Shown: positions 1 through 8,505 of the stretch, in pieces | Position numbering within the stretch: the stretch's first letter is position 1 | Layout: every line of letters begins with the position of its first letter | Assembly: GCA_028698995.1 (NCBI GenBank) | Contig: JAQVVM010000030.1 | Coordinates: 1-53,903, forward strand | DNA length: 53,903 nt | Origin: Bacteroidales bacterium | Lineage (GTDB): Bacteria > Bacteroidota > Bacteroidia > Bacteroidales > PXBB01 | Direction: 5' to 3' | Translations under genes and position numbers: made by a program | Notes under the pieces: generated by a model | The model's database searches: none | What the model saw: the letters and a program-made list of their open reading frames with translations, nothing else | What the model was told of the DNA's origin: nothing

Positions 1-87
1 TCACCTCTTCCCATACCGAACAGAGAAGTTAAGCCCTTCAGCGCAGATGGTACTGCATTAGTGGGAGAGTATGTCGTCGCCAAATTC
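1..87 (+). rRNA. rrf: 5S ribosomal RNA, 3' part (5' end outside window)
   Basis: The first bases carry the conserved 5S core (CCATACCGAACAGAGAAGTT) and, further on, the helix IV/V region with GGGAGAGTATGTCGTCGCCA. About 85 of the usual 110 or so nucleotides are present, so the gene begins left of the window. The 3' end is placed by the loss of 5S similarity just before a strong terminator. It is probably the last gene of an rRNA operon, which cannot be confirmed because the 16S and 23S genes lie outside. Confidence 0.93.
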
Positions 88-92
88 TTATT

Positions 93-125
93 AAGAGGTT
101 GTCATTTGATAACCTCTTTTTTTTT
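93..125 (+). terminator. Rho-independent terminator of the rRNA operon
   Basis: AAGAGGTTGTC and GATAACCTCTT form an 11-bp stem with one G-T wobble around an ATTT loop, followed by nine T residues. It lies a few bases after the 5S rRNA and reads rightward, so it ends the rRNA transcript. The next gene, ostA-like, converges from the other strand. Confidence 0.9.
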
Positions 126-218
126 GTATAAACAAAATCAAAAGTTTAACGCAATTATCAATAATTATTTGAAAGCCTTTTGAGCCTCTTTATGAAATTT
201 AATGAAGGGCTATGATTA

Positions 219-1778
219 CTACTCTGGTCTTTCTACCCAGAAAAAAATATCAACTTTATCTTTAGGTCTGATTTTGTCTAACCAAATAAAATCTCTCAAT
301 ATAGATTTATCCTGAGGTATCTCATCTATAGGATATAATACGGCTTCAGGTCTCGATCGGAAGGTTATTTTGTCAACTTGATTGTCGTACAAAAATATAC
401 TTAACTCAGCGGATTCTGATGTATTTACTCCTGTAATGCTGCCATCATCTTCAGTTACATAGTAAACACTTTGACCATTGCCTGAAACATCAATTTTGTA
501 CAATTCGTCATTTTCAAAATAACCAACCATATCTCTACCTTTGATTTGATTGTATTTGATGCTGTCTTGTTGTGATATAATAAATGCGGAAGATTGCATG
601 TACATCTTGTCAATTGTGCTATTTTTTGATAATATTTTGATGTATTCTGCTGTAATTTGATTTTCCTCACTCCAAATAACAGGATTACCATACATATGAG
701 TTATTGAATCTGAAAAAGTAAAAACAATTGAATCGCAAACACCTTGTAAATCTGTTTTGAAAAATCTGACTTTATAATATGCAAGCAGTATCTTTTTTAA
801 TCCGCTCGAATCTAATACCGAACGTAAAGTATCAGAATGAAGGAATAAAGAGTCGTTTTCAAAAATACGTATCATACTTGCAGAATCAGTAACAAGACTA
901 ATTTCTGTTTTTTCATAGTATTCGCCAAATTGACCAGAAATGATAATTTTTTCTTTTAAATCTGTAATTTTCACATTTCCAACTGCTTTACCATACCCCA
1001 CATTTCTGTCGTAAAATAAGCTGTCTCCTTCCAAAATCTGATTTTCATTTTTAAGATAAGCTTTTGTGCTGAATTCAGACAGGTCATTTTTTGTGTCATA
1101 CCAACCATATTCGCAATAAATTTCATTGTCATCACTTACAATTGTAGTAGGGCCAAAAAAGTATGCTATTTCAGTGACGGTATTATACTTTAGTGTGTCT
1201 GAATTTATTACATATTCAGGGTTTATAAGAACAACGCTGTCTTTGAAAAAGAAAAACTTTGAGTCAGAGTAATATCTGCCGATAGAACTTGTCAGGGTAT
1301 TTTGGCCACTGATAATATGCCCATTGTTATCATAAAAAGCAATATTGTTTTTCATATCGTAAAACAGATGTTCAGTTGTAAGCGTTGATTGGTTGTCAAC
1401 CATCTTCACATCTTGGTGCAACTCTGCCATCTTACTATTGCCGTTGTATTTCAGATATTTTCCCCATAAACGGACAGAATCTGATACTTCAATAAAAATC
1501 TCCCCAAAAGCATCAAAATTATTAGTTTCAGCATAAAGATAGGCACTGTCACAATACATAAATGTGTTGTCATGTTTTAGAACAACGTCTCCAATGAGCC
1601 GTCTTACTTCTTTATTAAGCAATTTATCAAATTCAAGAGTGTTGGCTTTAACAAGCTCTACTTGTGTAGGTCTTTGGGCATATATACCAAAGGTGAAAAA
1701 GATTAAAAATAAAGAAAGAAAATGCATTAATTTAACATTATTCTGTCTTATTATCGTTTTGGGAAATGACATCTTCAT
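219..1778 (-). CDS. OstA-like (LptA/LptD N-domain family) envelope protein
   Basis: A 519-residue secreted protein. The hydrophobic stretch LMHFLSLFLIFFTFGIYAQ (about residues 17-35) is a signal peptide; a later ATG at codon 18 could also serve as start. The rest is a long series of beta-strand repeats of the OstA type, the fold that carries LPS across the periplasm in LptA and LptD. Bacteroidota commonly have such long OstA-like proteins instead of a short LptA. Its ATG overlaps the mlaD stop codon in TAATG, so it is the last, translationally coupled gene of the amidase-mlaD-ostA operon. Next to lptD (4058-6688), a role in LPS transport is likely but inferred. Confidence 0.82.
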   Translation of the reverse strand: MKMSFPKTIIRQNNVKLMHFLSLFLIFFTFGIYAQRPTQVELVKANTLEFDKLLNKEVRRLIGDVVLKHDNTFMYCDSAYLYAETNNFDAFGEIFIEVSDSVRLWGKYLKYNGNSKMAELHQDVKMVDNQSTLTTEHLFYDMKNNIAFYDNNGHIISGQNTLTSSIGRYYSDSKFFFFKDSVVLINPEYVINSDTLKYNTVTEIAYFFGPTTIVSDDNEIYCEYGWYDTKNDLSEFSTKAYLKNENQILEGDSLFYDRNVGYGKAVGNVKITDLKEKIIISGQFGEYYEKTEISLVTDSASMIRIFENDSLFLHSDTLRSVLDSSGLKKILLAYYKVRFFKTDLQGVCDSIVFTFSDSITHMYGNPVIWSEENQITAEYIKILSKNSTIDKMYMQSSAFIISQQDSIKYNQIKGRDMVGYFENDELYKIDVSGNGQSVYYVTEDDGSITGVNTSESAELSIFLYDNQVDKITFRSRPEAVLYPIDEIPQDKSILRDFIWLDKIRPKDKVDIFFWVERPE

Positions 1779-2776
1779 TAATTTCCTGCTGGAGCTTCAA
1801 TTATTGGAGGTGCATCTTTTACTTTCCTTCCAAAGACGGAAAAATGAAGATATCTGTCCGGGTTTACTCTTATATCTTCCAGGAGTCGGTCAAGGTCTAA
1901 TGAAGATTTTTCAAGATTATTATAAAGGCTGTCATTATTTATTAGTAACCCTAAACTTCCTTCTCCACTATTAATTTTTTCCATAATAAGTGCCACATCT
2001 GCCATGGTTTTGTTAGCATTATCAATGACACCTACCACATCGGCTTTAACCAATGAATCTGTAATTACTGAAAGATTATTAAAAATATCAGTAATTTGTT
2101 GATTGCTGCGACGTAAATTGAGGGAAATGGATTCAATATTAGTAAGTATATTAGAAATCCTAGTTTTTTCTTCGGCCAACAGTGTGTCAATAGTAAAAGT
2201 GGCTTGCTCAAGATTGGAGATTGTTTGTTTTATGCTTTCAAAACTCTGAGTAATATTCTCTCTTGTATTTTCATTGAAAATAAACTGTATAACTGCCATA
2301 ACAGAATCAATAGAGAGCATAAGGTCTTCTGCTTTCTTTTTAAATGGCATCATTTGAAGACTTACTTCTTCTCCTATGCTTACCTGAATATCAGTAAGAA
2401 GCGTATCGCCTTTCTTTGCCAGATTTTTACTATCTCCGATTTTTAATTCAATGGCTCTTGTGCCGAGTAAGTCAGCACTGAAGATACGTGCAATTGTATT
2501 GTCGGGTAAAGCAACGCTTTTACGAACTGACATTTTAATGACAATCATATCAGGCTTTTCATCATGAAAAAATATTTCTTCTACCCGTCCTACTTTAAGC
2601 CCGCTTATTTCAACTGATGATCCTTCCACAAGGCCGCTTACCTGTGAATATACACCATAATAGTAACTCTCTCTGACAAACATGTCGCGACCTTTGAGAA
2701 AGTTAAAGCCCCATATAAATAAAGCTATTGATGCCAATGCAACAATTCCTATTTTATGTTCTCGTTTGATTTTCAA
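1778..2776 (-). CDS. mlaD: MCE/MlaD family lipid-transport protein
   Basis: A 332-residue protein. One N-terminal membrane segment (about residues 8-27, IGIVALASIALFIWGFNFLKG region) is followed by an MCE domain (about 36-115) with the typical GSSVEISGLKVGRV core. A long, mostly helical C-terminal region (about 150-330) probably forms a coiled coil. MlaD-type proteins form periplasmic rings that bind phospholipid and work with an MlaE/MlaF ABC transporter; neither partner lies in this window. The start codon is TTG (complement of CAA, 2774-2776). No ATG lies in frame upstream, and the encoded N-terminus fits the family exactly. It starts 28 bp after the amidase stop and ends overlapping ostA. 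Confidence 0.9.
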   Translation of the reverse strand: MKIKREHKIGIVALASIALFIWGFNFLKGRDMFVRESYYYGVYSQVSGLVEGSSVEISGLKVGRVEEIFFHDEKPDMIVIKMSVRKSVALPDNTIARIFSADLLGTRAIELKIGDSKNLAKKGDTLLTDIQVSIGEEVSLQMMPFKKKAEDLMLSIDSVMAVIQFIFNENTRENITQSFESIKQTISNLEQATFTIDTLLAEEKTRISNILTNIESISLNLRRSNQQITDIFNNLSVITDSLVKADVVGVIDNANKTMADVALIMEKINSGEGSLGLLINNDSLYNNLEKSSLDLDRLLEDIRVNPDRYLHFSVFGRKVKDAPPIIEAPAGN

Positions 2777-2799
2777 TGTTATTAGATTTTGATTAGGCG

Positions 2800-2807
2800 C
2801 AAATTTA
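2800..2807 (-). promoter_or_regulatory. Possible internal -7 element for mlaD
   Basis: The minus strand reads TAAATTTG, an exact match to the Bacteroidota -7 consensus TAnnTTTG. It overlaps the amidase stop codon and ends about 23 bp before the TTG start of mlaD. No clear -33 TTTG is visible, so this may be chance. Confidence 0.25.
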
Positions 2808-3950
2808 GTTATTTTTAATTAACCGAAGGGCATCTTCGCGTGAAATTCTCTGTTCATTTTGAAAAGCTACAATGAAAGCATCTCTGAATCCTTTATTTTG
2901 TAAATCAACCTGCCATTTCTGAGCCTCTTCAATAGTGATGAAATTTCCTGAAGTGTATCTATATAATCCATTCTGAAAATAAACTTTTACTACGCTTAGA
3001 CCTGAAAACTCAGACGAATTCAGAGGTTTGTTGGTTGATGAAGCTGCAAACTGTACCCTAAATCTGATATTGTTTTGAGATGTGTCAATCTGAGAATTGT
3101 TTTCAATAACGACTTCTTCGTGGGTTTGAACAGTATCGATTCCATTTTGAGATGAAGAATTCGTAAAACTTTGGCCTTCAATTCTTTCTTTGTATTCTTT
3201 GAATGCCCTAAAAATTGCACTTGCCATAAATGCCTGACCCTGTTCCGAACCTAAAAATTCTTCTTCTTCAGGATTGCTTACAAATCCGGTTTCAATAAGA
3301 ATCCCTGTTGCTGCTGCTTTATATAATACCCAGAAACCGGCTTGTTTTACGCCTCTGTCTTCACGTCCGACCCTCTCTCGGAACTGATCCTGAACTTTTC
3401 GTGCAAAAAGCAAACTCTGATCTAAATGAATATTCTGAAAAAGAGAAAAGATAATATTGCTTTCAGGGGAATTGGGATCAAACCCTTCGTAAACATCGTT
3501 AACATTGTCTTCAAGTAAAATAACGGCATTTTCTAATTTTGCTACTTCAAGATTTTCCTGACTTCTGTGAATTCCCATCACAAAAGTTTCTGCGCCATAT
3601 GCCTGTCTGTTTCTTGCAGCATTACAATGGATGGATATAAATAAATCAGCTTTGCTTTGATTCGCTATCTGAGCTCTTCGATGTAATTCTATGAATTCAT
3701 CAGTTTTTCGGGTATAAGCCACTTTTATATCCGGCATGTTTTGTTCAATATAACCTCCAAACTTCAATGCTATAGCCAATGCTATATCTTTTTCTTTATA
3801 TTTAGAACCTACAGCACCGGGGTCATGACCTCCATGTCCGGCATCAATAACAACAGTTCTGATACGTTGTTTTTTATCAGTAGATTGAGAAAAAACAACT
3901 ACTACCGATGCTATGAAAATTACACTAAATATCAGAATAAAACGTTTCAT
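2805..3950 (-). CDS. N-acetylmuramoyl-L-alanine amidase with C-terminal SPOR domain
   Basis: A 381-residue exported peptidoglycan amidase that cleaves the MurNAc-L-Ala bond. The start at 3950 puts the signal peptide MKRFILIFSVIFIASVVVVF at the N-terminus; an in-frame ATG 30 bp upstream would add a charged leader and is less likely. The Amidase_3 domain (about residues 30-255) shows zinc-site motifs: VIDAGHGGHDPGA, a downstream KEKDIALA glutamate, SIHCNAA, and IETGFVSNPEEEEFL with the catalytic glutamate. A polar linker leads to a SPOR domain (about 295-381), which binds denuded glycan at division sites. It is the first gene of the operon with mlaD and ostA and diverges from lptD. Confidence 0.93.
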   Translation of the reverse strand: MKRFILIFSVIFIASVVVVFSQSTDKKQRIRTVVIDAGHGGHDPGAVGSKYKEKDIALAIALKFGGYIEQNMPDIKVAYTRKTDEFIELHRRAQIANQSKADLFISIHCNAARNRQAYGAETFVMGIHRSQENLEVAKLENAVILLEDNVNDVYEGFDPNSPESNIIFSLFQNIHLDQSLLFARKVQDQFRERVGREDRGVKQAGFWVLYKAAATGILIETGFVSNPEEEEFLGSEQGQAFMASAIFRAFKEYKERIEGQSFTNSSSQNGIDTVQTHEEVVIENNSQIDTSQNNIRFRVQFAASSTNKPLNSSEFSGLSVVKVYFQNGLYRYTSGNFITIEEAQKWQVDLQNKGFRDAFIVAFQNEQRISREDALRLIKNN

Positions 3951-3965
3951 TTTAATTATTTTATT

Positions 3966-3973
3966 TAGTTTTG
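3966..3973 (+). promoter_or_regulatory. Candidate -7 element for lptD
   Basis: TAGTTTTG matches TAnnTTTG and lies about 85 bp before the TTG start of lptD, in the 107-bp divergent gap. The -33 position holds only a TTTC. The A+T-rich context makes this tentative. Confidence 0.3.
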
Positions 3974-4035
3974 TAGGCATGTTGAGATTAATCTGAGGGT
4001 GTTAAATTGACATCAGTAATAATGTAAGTAAGACA

Positions 4036-4043
4036 CAAAAATA
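4036..4043 (-). promoter_or_regulatory. Candidate -7 element for the amidase-mlaD-ostA operon
   Basis: The minus strand reads TATTTTTG, matching TAnnTTTG, about 86 bp upstream of the amidase start. If this and the element at 3966-3973 are both used, the two divergent transcripts would overlap by some 60 bp at their 5' ends. Confidence 0.3.
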
Positions 4044-4057
4044 CTATTTTTTTTAAA

Positions 4058-6688
4058 TTGAAAATTTATCATCGCTTTACATTTATTGCATTATTTTTTT
4101 TGTTTTGTGTTTTTGCCAATAATAAGTGCATTGCTCAAAGCGACACTTCTCTTATAAACCTGCAAACCTCCGATAGTATTACTTCTTCAATTGAACAACA
4201 GAATTCGGATACATCCATAATTATTCCAAAAACGAAAAAAAGCCCTCTTGAGTCGCAGGTTATCTATTCCTCAAACGACTCCATTTTATTTGATATTGTG
4301 GAGCAGCGTGTTTTTTTGTATGGAGGAGCCAGCATTAAATATGAAAATATCACCATAGTTGCTGATTATATTGAAATATCTTTTGCAGATAATATGTTGT
4401 TAGCAGCAGGACGTCTTGATTCTGCTGGTCAGTTGCAGGGGAAACCTGTTTTTACGGAGAATTTAAGTTCTTTTCGTTCTGATACGATGTTATATAATTT
4501 TGATACCAAAAAGGGCATTATTAAAAAAGTTATAACTGAAGAAGGCGAAGGTTATCTTCATGGTACAAGAGTAAAGAAGTTAGCAAATGACGAACTTTTC
4601 ATAAGTACCGGTAAATATACAACTTGTGATTTAGAACATCCCCATTTTTATATTGGATTTACGAAAGCCAAAGTTATACCTGAGAACAAAATTGTTACCG
4701 GTCCTGTTTTTTTGTACGTAGCTGATGTTCCGTTACCTGTTGTTTTACCGTTTGGATTTTTTCCAAACAAAAAAGGACAACAATCGGGCATACTTATACC
4801 TACCTATGGTGAGTCGGCCAACAGAGGGTTCTTTCTTGAAAATGGCGGTTATTATTTTGGGATTAACGAGTATGTTGATCTGGCACTCAGAGGTGATATT
4901 TACTCAAGAGGTAGCTGGGCTATAAAAACAATATCAAATTATAATAAAAGATATAAATTTAATGGAAGTATAGATCTTAATTATGCCCTCAATATTCAAA
5001 GTGAAAAAGGCTTTCCCGATTATGCGCGTGGCAGTGATTTTTTTGTAAGGTGGAACCATAGTCAAGATGCGAAAGCACGTCCTAACAGTCGTTTTTCAGC
5101 GAATGTTAATGCCGGCTCCAGTAATTTTCATAAATATAACCCCAGTACTACCGGTGATTATTTATCAAATACTTTTCAATCCAATATTTCATACCAAGCA
5201 ACCATTGCCTCAAAGTATAATTTTTCTGTCAATATAAGACACAGTCAAAATACCCTGAATAACAGGGTAGATTTAAGCCTTCCAGAGTTGGTGTTTTCCG
5301 CCAATCGTTTTTATCCGTTACGTCGTAAGGTGCAAGTGGGTCAACTCAAATGGTATGAAAACATCAATGTAGGTTATACCATGAATGCAAAAAATGAGCT
5401 TTCAACACTTGACTCATTATTTTTTACTGAGCAAAGTCTTCAGAATTTTAGAAATGGTATCAAACACAATATTCCCATCAACAGCTCTGTTAAAGTTCTG
5501 AAGTTTTTTTCATGGAACAATTCTGTTAATTATAATGAAAGATGGTACACTGAAAGTATCCGCAAAGGTTGGAGTAATGATATTGACCCTAATAATCTGA
5601 TTCAGGGATATGTGAAAACAGATACGCTTGATGGTTTTGCCACTTCTCGTGATTTTTCCTTTTCGACAGCCTTAAATACTAAGCTTTATGGCATGTTTAA
5701 ATTTCGAAAAGGCCCGATTCAAGCTGTCAGACATCTGCTGACACCTTCTTTGTCTTTTACATATATTCCCGATTTTGGTGCTTATACTTGGGGTTACTAC
5801 AAATTTTATGGTAGTAAAAATTCTGTTCAGCCTGTAAAGTATTCGATATTTGAGAATGGTATTTTTGGCAGTCCTCCGGCCAATAAATCGGGAAATATTA
5901 ATTTAACTCTTGCTAATAATTTGGAGATGAAAATCAGAACTCCAAAGGACAGCGTTTCAGACACAAAGAAAGTTGTTTTGATTGAGAACTTCACCATAAG
6001 TTCTTCATACGATGTTGCAAGAGATTCTATGAATTTTTCAAAGATTTTATTAAGTGGTCGCACAGTACTCTTTAAAAATTTTGATATAAGGTATATGGCT
6101 GCACTCGACCCTTATATTGTTGATAGTAACGGGCGAAATGTCAATCAGTTTGAGTGGGATGTGAACAAAAGAATAGCAAGGCTTAATAACAGTGAATGGG
6201 CTTTAAGTCTTAACTGGAACTTATCATCAAAGAAAACTAATAATAATACTTCAGCAGTAAGCCCTGCCACAAGGGGCACAGAAGAAGAAGTGGCACTGGT
6301 TGAAGCACATCCGGAGGCATATGTTGATTTTAACGTGCCGTGGAATCTCACTTTGTCATATACCTTTAGACATACTACTACGTTTTCATATATTTTTTTT
6401 GAACCCGAAAGAGAAAATGAAATTGTTCAGACCCTTAATTTTTATGGGGATGTGAATATAACCCCAAAATGGAAAATTGGATTCCGTTCGGGGTATGATT
6501 TTGACACTAAAAGTCTTTCTTATACATCTGTTGATATTTATCGTGACTTACATTGCTGGGAGCTTAAATTTAACTGGATACCAACAGGATACAGGAAAAG
6601 CTGGAATGTCACTATTAATGTTAAAGCCGCCGTGCTTCAGGATTTAAAGCTTACTAAGAAAAAAGACTGGCGAGATGTTTATTATTAA
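4058..6688 (+). CDS. lptD: LptD-like LPS-assembly outer-membrane protein
   Basis: An 876-residue outer-membrane protein. It has a signal peptide (about residues 1-27, ending near NNKCIAQ) and an OstA-like N-terminal domain (about 70-190). A long beta-barrel region rich in alternating aromatic strands follows (about 210-870). The PLPVVLPFGFFPNKKGQQSG stretch, where the barrel begins, is typical of Bacteroidota LptD proteins. The family inserts LPS into the outer leaflet; the usual partner LptE is not visible here. The start is TTG at 4058, chosen because it gives a proper signal peptide and no ATG precedes it. The lipocalin gene follows after 16 bp, probably in the same transcript. Confidence 0.86.
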   Translation: MKIYHRFTFIALFFLFCVFANNKCIAQSDTSLINLQTSDSITSSIEQQNSDTSIIIPKTKKSPLESQVIYSSNDSILFDIVEQRVFLYGGASIKYENITIVADYIEISFADNMLLAAGRLDSAGQLQGKPVFTENLSSFRSDTMLYNFDTKKGIIKKVITEEGEGYLHGTRVKKLANDELFISTGKYTTCDLEHPHFYIGFTKAKVIPENKIVTGPVFLYVADVPLPVVLPFGFFPNKKGQQSGILIPTYGESANRGFFLENGGYYFGINEYVDLALRGDIYSRGSWAIKTISNYNKRYKFNGSIDLNYALNIQSEKGFPDYARGSDFFVRWNHSQDAKARPNSRFSANVNAGSSNFHKYNPSTTGDYLSNTFQSNISYQATIASKYNFSVNIRHSQNTLNNRVDLSLPELVFSANRFYPLRRKVQVGQLKWYENINVGYTMNAKNELSTLDSLFFTEQSLQNFRNGIKHNIPINSSVKVLKFFSWNNSVNYNERWYTESIRKGWSNDIDPNNLIQGYVKTDTLDGFATSRDFSFSTALNTKLYGMFKFRKGPIQAVRHLLTPSLSFTYIPDFGAYTWGYYKFYGSKNSVQPVKYSIFENGIFGSPPANKSGNINLTLANNLEMKIRTPKDSVSDTKKVVLIENFTISSSYDVARDSMNFSKILLSGRTVLFKNFDIRYMAALDPYIVDSNGRNVNQFEWDVNKRIARLNNSEWALSLNWNLSSKKTNNNTSAVSPATRGTEEEVALVEAHPEAYVDFNVPWNLTLSYTFRHTTTFSYIFFEPERENEIVQTLNFYGDVNITPKWKIGFRSGYDFDTKSLSYTSVDIYRDLHCWELKFNWIPTGYRKSWNVTINVKAAVLQDLKLTKKKDWRDVYY

Positions 6689-6704
6689 AAAAAAGTATAA
6701 TTTT

Positions 6705-7217
6705 ATGAAAAAGTATTTTCTTGCATTTTTTATTTTTTTAAGTATGGGTTGTTTTTCAAGTACAAAAGATATTGAAACTATTAAAGGTTTTGATATAGAG
6801 AAATTTTTAGGCAAATGGTATGAAATAGCTCGTTTAGATCATAGCTTTGAGCGTGGGCTGGATTATGTTACGGCCACTTATTCAGTGCGCGATGACGGTA
6901 AAATTAAAGTTTTAAATCAAGGTAGGGATGCTGATGGCAAAACTAAGAATGCCGAAGGGAAAGCCTTTCTTAAGGAAACTCCTGATAGGAGTGGCGAGCT
7001 TAGGGTAAGTTTTTTCTGGATATTTTATGCCAAGTACCGCATTATTATGCTTGACGAGAATTATACCTATGCTGTAGTAACAAGCAGTAACCGTGATTAT
7101 CTTTGGATTTTATCACGAACACCAGTAATTTCTGATACTTTAATGGAGGAATTGCTAAATTTTTGTAAAAACCTACAGTTTAAAACTGACAAATTGATAT
7201 TCCCAAAACAGGTTTAG
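6705..7217 (+). CDS. Lipocalin-family outer-membrane lipoprotein (Blc-like)
   Basis: A 170-residue protein starting at 6705; an earlier in-frame ATG at 6675 would overlap lptD and add a lysine-rich leader. The N-terminus MKKYFLAFFIFLSMGCFSS is a lipoprotein signal with lipobox LSMGC. The body is a bacterial lipocalin: it has the GKWYEIARLDHSFERG motif early, the VTATYSVRDDGKIKVLNQG strand pair, and the YAVVTSSNRDYLWILSRTP strands near the end. Blc-type lipocalins bind fatty acids or lysophospholipids at the outer membrane. Its position directly after lptD suits an envelope-lipid role, which is inferred. Confidence 0.9.
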   Translation: MKKYFLAFFIFLSMGCFSSTKDIETIKGFDIEKFLGKWYEIARLDHSFERGLDYVTATYSVRDDGKIKVLNQGRDADGKTKNAEGKAFLKETPDRSGELRVSFFWIFYAKYRIIMLDENYTYAVVTSSNRDYLWILSRTPVISDTLMEELLNFCKNLQFKTDKLIFPKQV

Positions 7218-7278
7218 ATAAATATTCTTTATCCTTGTGGCCCATTAATGCATGTTATTATATTGAGTTTATAAAGGT

Positions 7279-7308
7279 AAAAAAAAGGGGGAGAACGAAT
7301 CTCCCCCC
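7279..7308 (-). terminator. Rho-independent terminator of the TonB-C-like gene
   Basis: GGGGGAGA (7287-7294) and TCTCCCCC (7300-7307) form a perfect 8-bp G+C-rich stem around ACGAA. On the minus strand the stem is followed by a run of T (A-run 7280-7286 on the plus strand), so it terminates the leftward gene that stops at 7330. It may also help end the lptD-lipocalin transcript, but no T-run follows on that side. Confidence 0.8.
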
Positions 7309-7329
7309 TGCCTTAGAAATTGACCACAA

Positions 7330-7647
7330 CTAAAGCAACTTAAAAACAAATTTCATATTATATCTTGAATTCTCACGCTGAGAGACCGGTAAAACCATGT
7401 TTTTTAATTTCGTAACAACATAGTTTTTAAGATCTTCATTGCTGGCATTGGCAAGGTCAACATTGATGATGCCATCGTTGTTAATCTGAAAGCTGACCAA
7501 TACTACTCCCTCAATTTTATTTTGAAATGCAAATTCAGGGTATTTTATTGACTCATATATTTTTTCGGAAAGAGTTGTTGGATTTGATGCGTTAACAATA
7601 CCAATTGTAAGCATCATTGCTGCTAATGTTATAATAATTTTTTTCAT
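7330..7647 (-). CDS. Small secreted protein with a TonB C-terminal-like domain
   Basis: A 105-residue protein with a signal peptide (about 1-20, MKKIIITLAAMMLTIGIVNA). The rest resembles the TonB/energy-transducer C-terminal domain: a KYPEFAFQNKIEGVVLVSFQ strand-turn-strand, then INNDGIINVDLANASNEDL and a final helix-strand. Ordinary TonB proteins have a membrane anchor and a long proline-rich linker; both are missing, so this is a free periplasmic TonB-C module. Such mini-proteins recur in Bacteroidota and have no firm function. It is a single gene with its own terminator. Confidence 0.7.
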   Translation of the reverse strand: MKKIIITLAAMMLTIGIVNASNPTTLSEKIYESIKYPEFAFQNKIEGVVLVSFQINNDGIINVDLANASNEDLKNYVVTKLKNMVLPVSQRENSRYNMKFVFKLL

Positions 7648-7760
7648 AAGATTGATTTTAAGATTGTTTTATTTATTCATTCATAGGACGGTCTTCATAA
7701 AAAAAATGTTACAGCATGAATTTATTTTTTTAAAAGCACTTTCATAATACGGCTATTTGT

Positions 7761-7768
7761 TATCTTTA
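7761..7768 (+). promoter_or_regulatory. Possible -7-like element for trmD
   Basis: TATCTTTA differs from TAnnTTTG only in the last base. It ends about 20 bp before the preferred trmD start and overlaps the alternative upstream ATG at 7768, which argues for the later start. Weak evidence alone. Confidence 0.2.
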
Positions 7769-7788
7769 TGCCTGCAAAAATCAAACTT

Positions 7789-8463
7789 ATGCGCATTGAT
7801 ATTTTAAGCCTTTTCTCCGACATGTTCGTTCCTGTTTTTTCTGAATCAATAATAAAAAGATCTCAGAAGAAAGGACTGATTGAAATTAAAATTCACAACA
7901 TACGGGATTTTTCAGTAAATAAGCAAAAGCAGGTTGACGACTACCCCTATGGCGGAGGGTCAGGAATGGTAATGATGATTGAGCCTATTGCCGCATGTAT
8001 TGAACATTTGAAAAGTGAAAGAACATACGATGAAGTTATATTGATGACACCGGATGGTATTGTTTTTAACCAGATGATTGCAAATAAATATTCTACCTTG
8101 AATAATATTATTATAATATGTGGTCACTACAAAGGAATTGATGAACGTGTCAGGGAAATGTACGTCACATCAGAAATTTCTATTGGTGATTATGTTTTGT
8201 CGGGAGGAGAACTTGCAGCCATGATATTTTGTGACACAGTAATACGGCTCATTCCCGGTGTTCTTAATGATGAAACTTCAGCTTTGTCAGATTCTTTTCA
8301 GAATGGTCTGTTGGCTCCTCCCGTATATACAAGACCTGCTGAATTTAAAGGTTTTAAAGTTCCGGACATTCTTCTGTCAGGAAATGACAAACTGATAGAT
8401 CAATGGCGTCAGGAACAATCTCTTGAACGCACAAGGCTTAAAAGACCAGATTTGTTGGATTAA
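7789..8463 (+). CDS. trmD: tRNA (guanine-N1-)-methyltransferase
   Basis: A 224-residue SPOUT-family enzyme that methylates G37 of tRNAs with S-adenosylmethionine, preventing +1 frameshifts. The start at 7789 gives the standard N-terminus [13 protein letters not shown]; an ATG 21 bp earlier would add seven unusual residues. Visible motifs are [17 protein letters not shown], the knot segment [11 protein letters not shown], and [14 protein letters not shown]. The C-terminal domain contains [12 protein letters not shown] and ends normally. It is full length for the family. Unlike many bacteria, it is not next to rimM, rpsP or rplS; a lipoprotein gene follows after 42 bp. Confidence 0.97.
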   Translation: MRIDILSLFSDMFVPVFSESIIKRSQKKGLIEIKIHNIRDFSVNKQKQVDDYPYGGGSGMVMMIEPIAACIEHLKSERTYDEVILMTPDGIVFNQMIANKYSTLNNIIIICGHYKGIDERVREMYVTSEISIGDYVLSGGELAAMIFCDTVIRLIPGVLNDETSALSDSFQNGLLAPPVYTRPAEFKGFKVPDILLSGNDKLIDQWRQEQSLERTRLKRPDLLD

Positions 8464-8505
8464 GTACAAGAAATGTTAAGAGTTATAATTTTAAATTTTG
8501 AAAAT

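Noticed and set aside
1564..1974. Plus-strand frame of 136 codons over the ostA-mlaD junction
   Set aside because: It is antisense to two well-supported coupled genes and its protein matches nothing.
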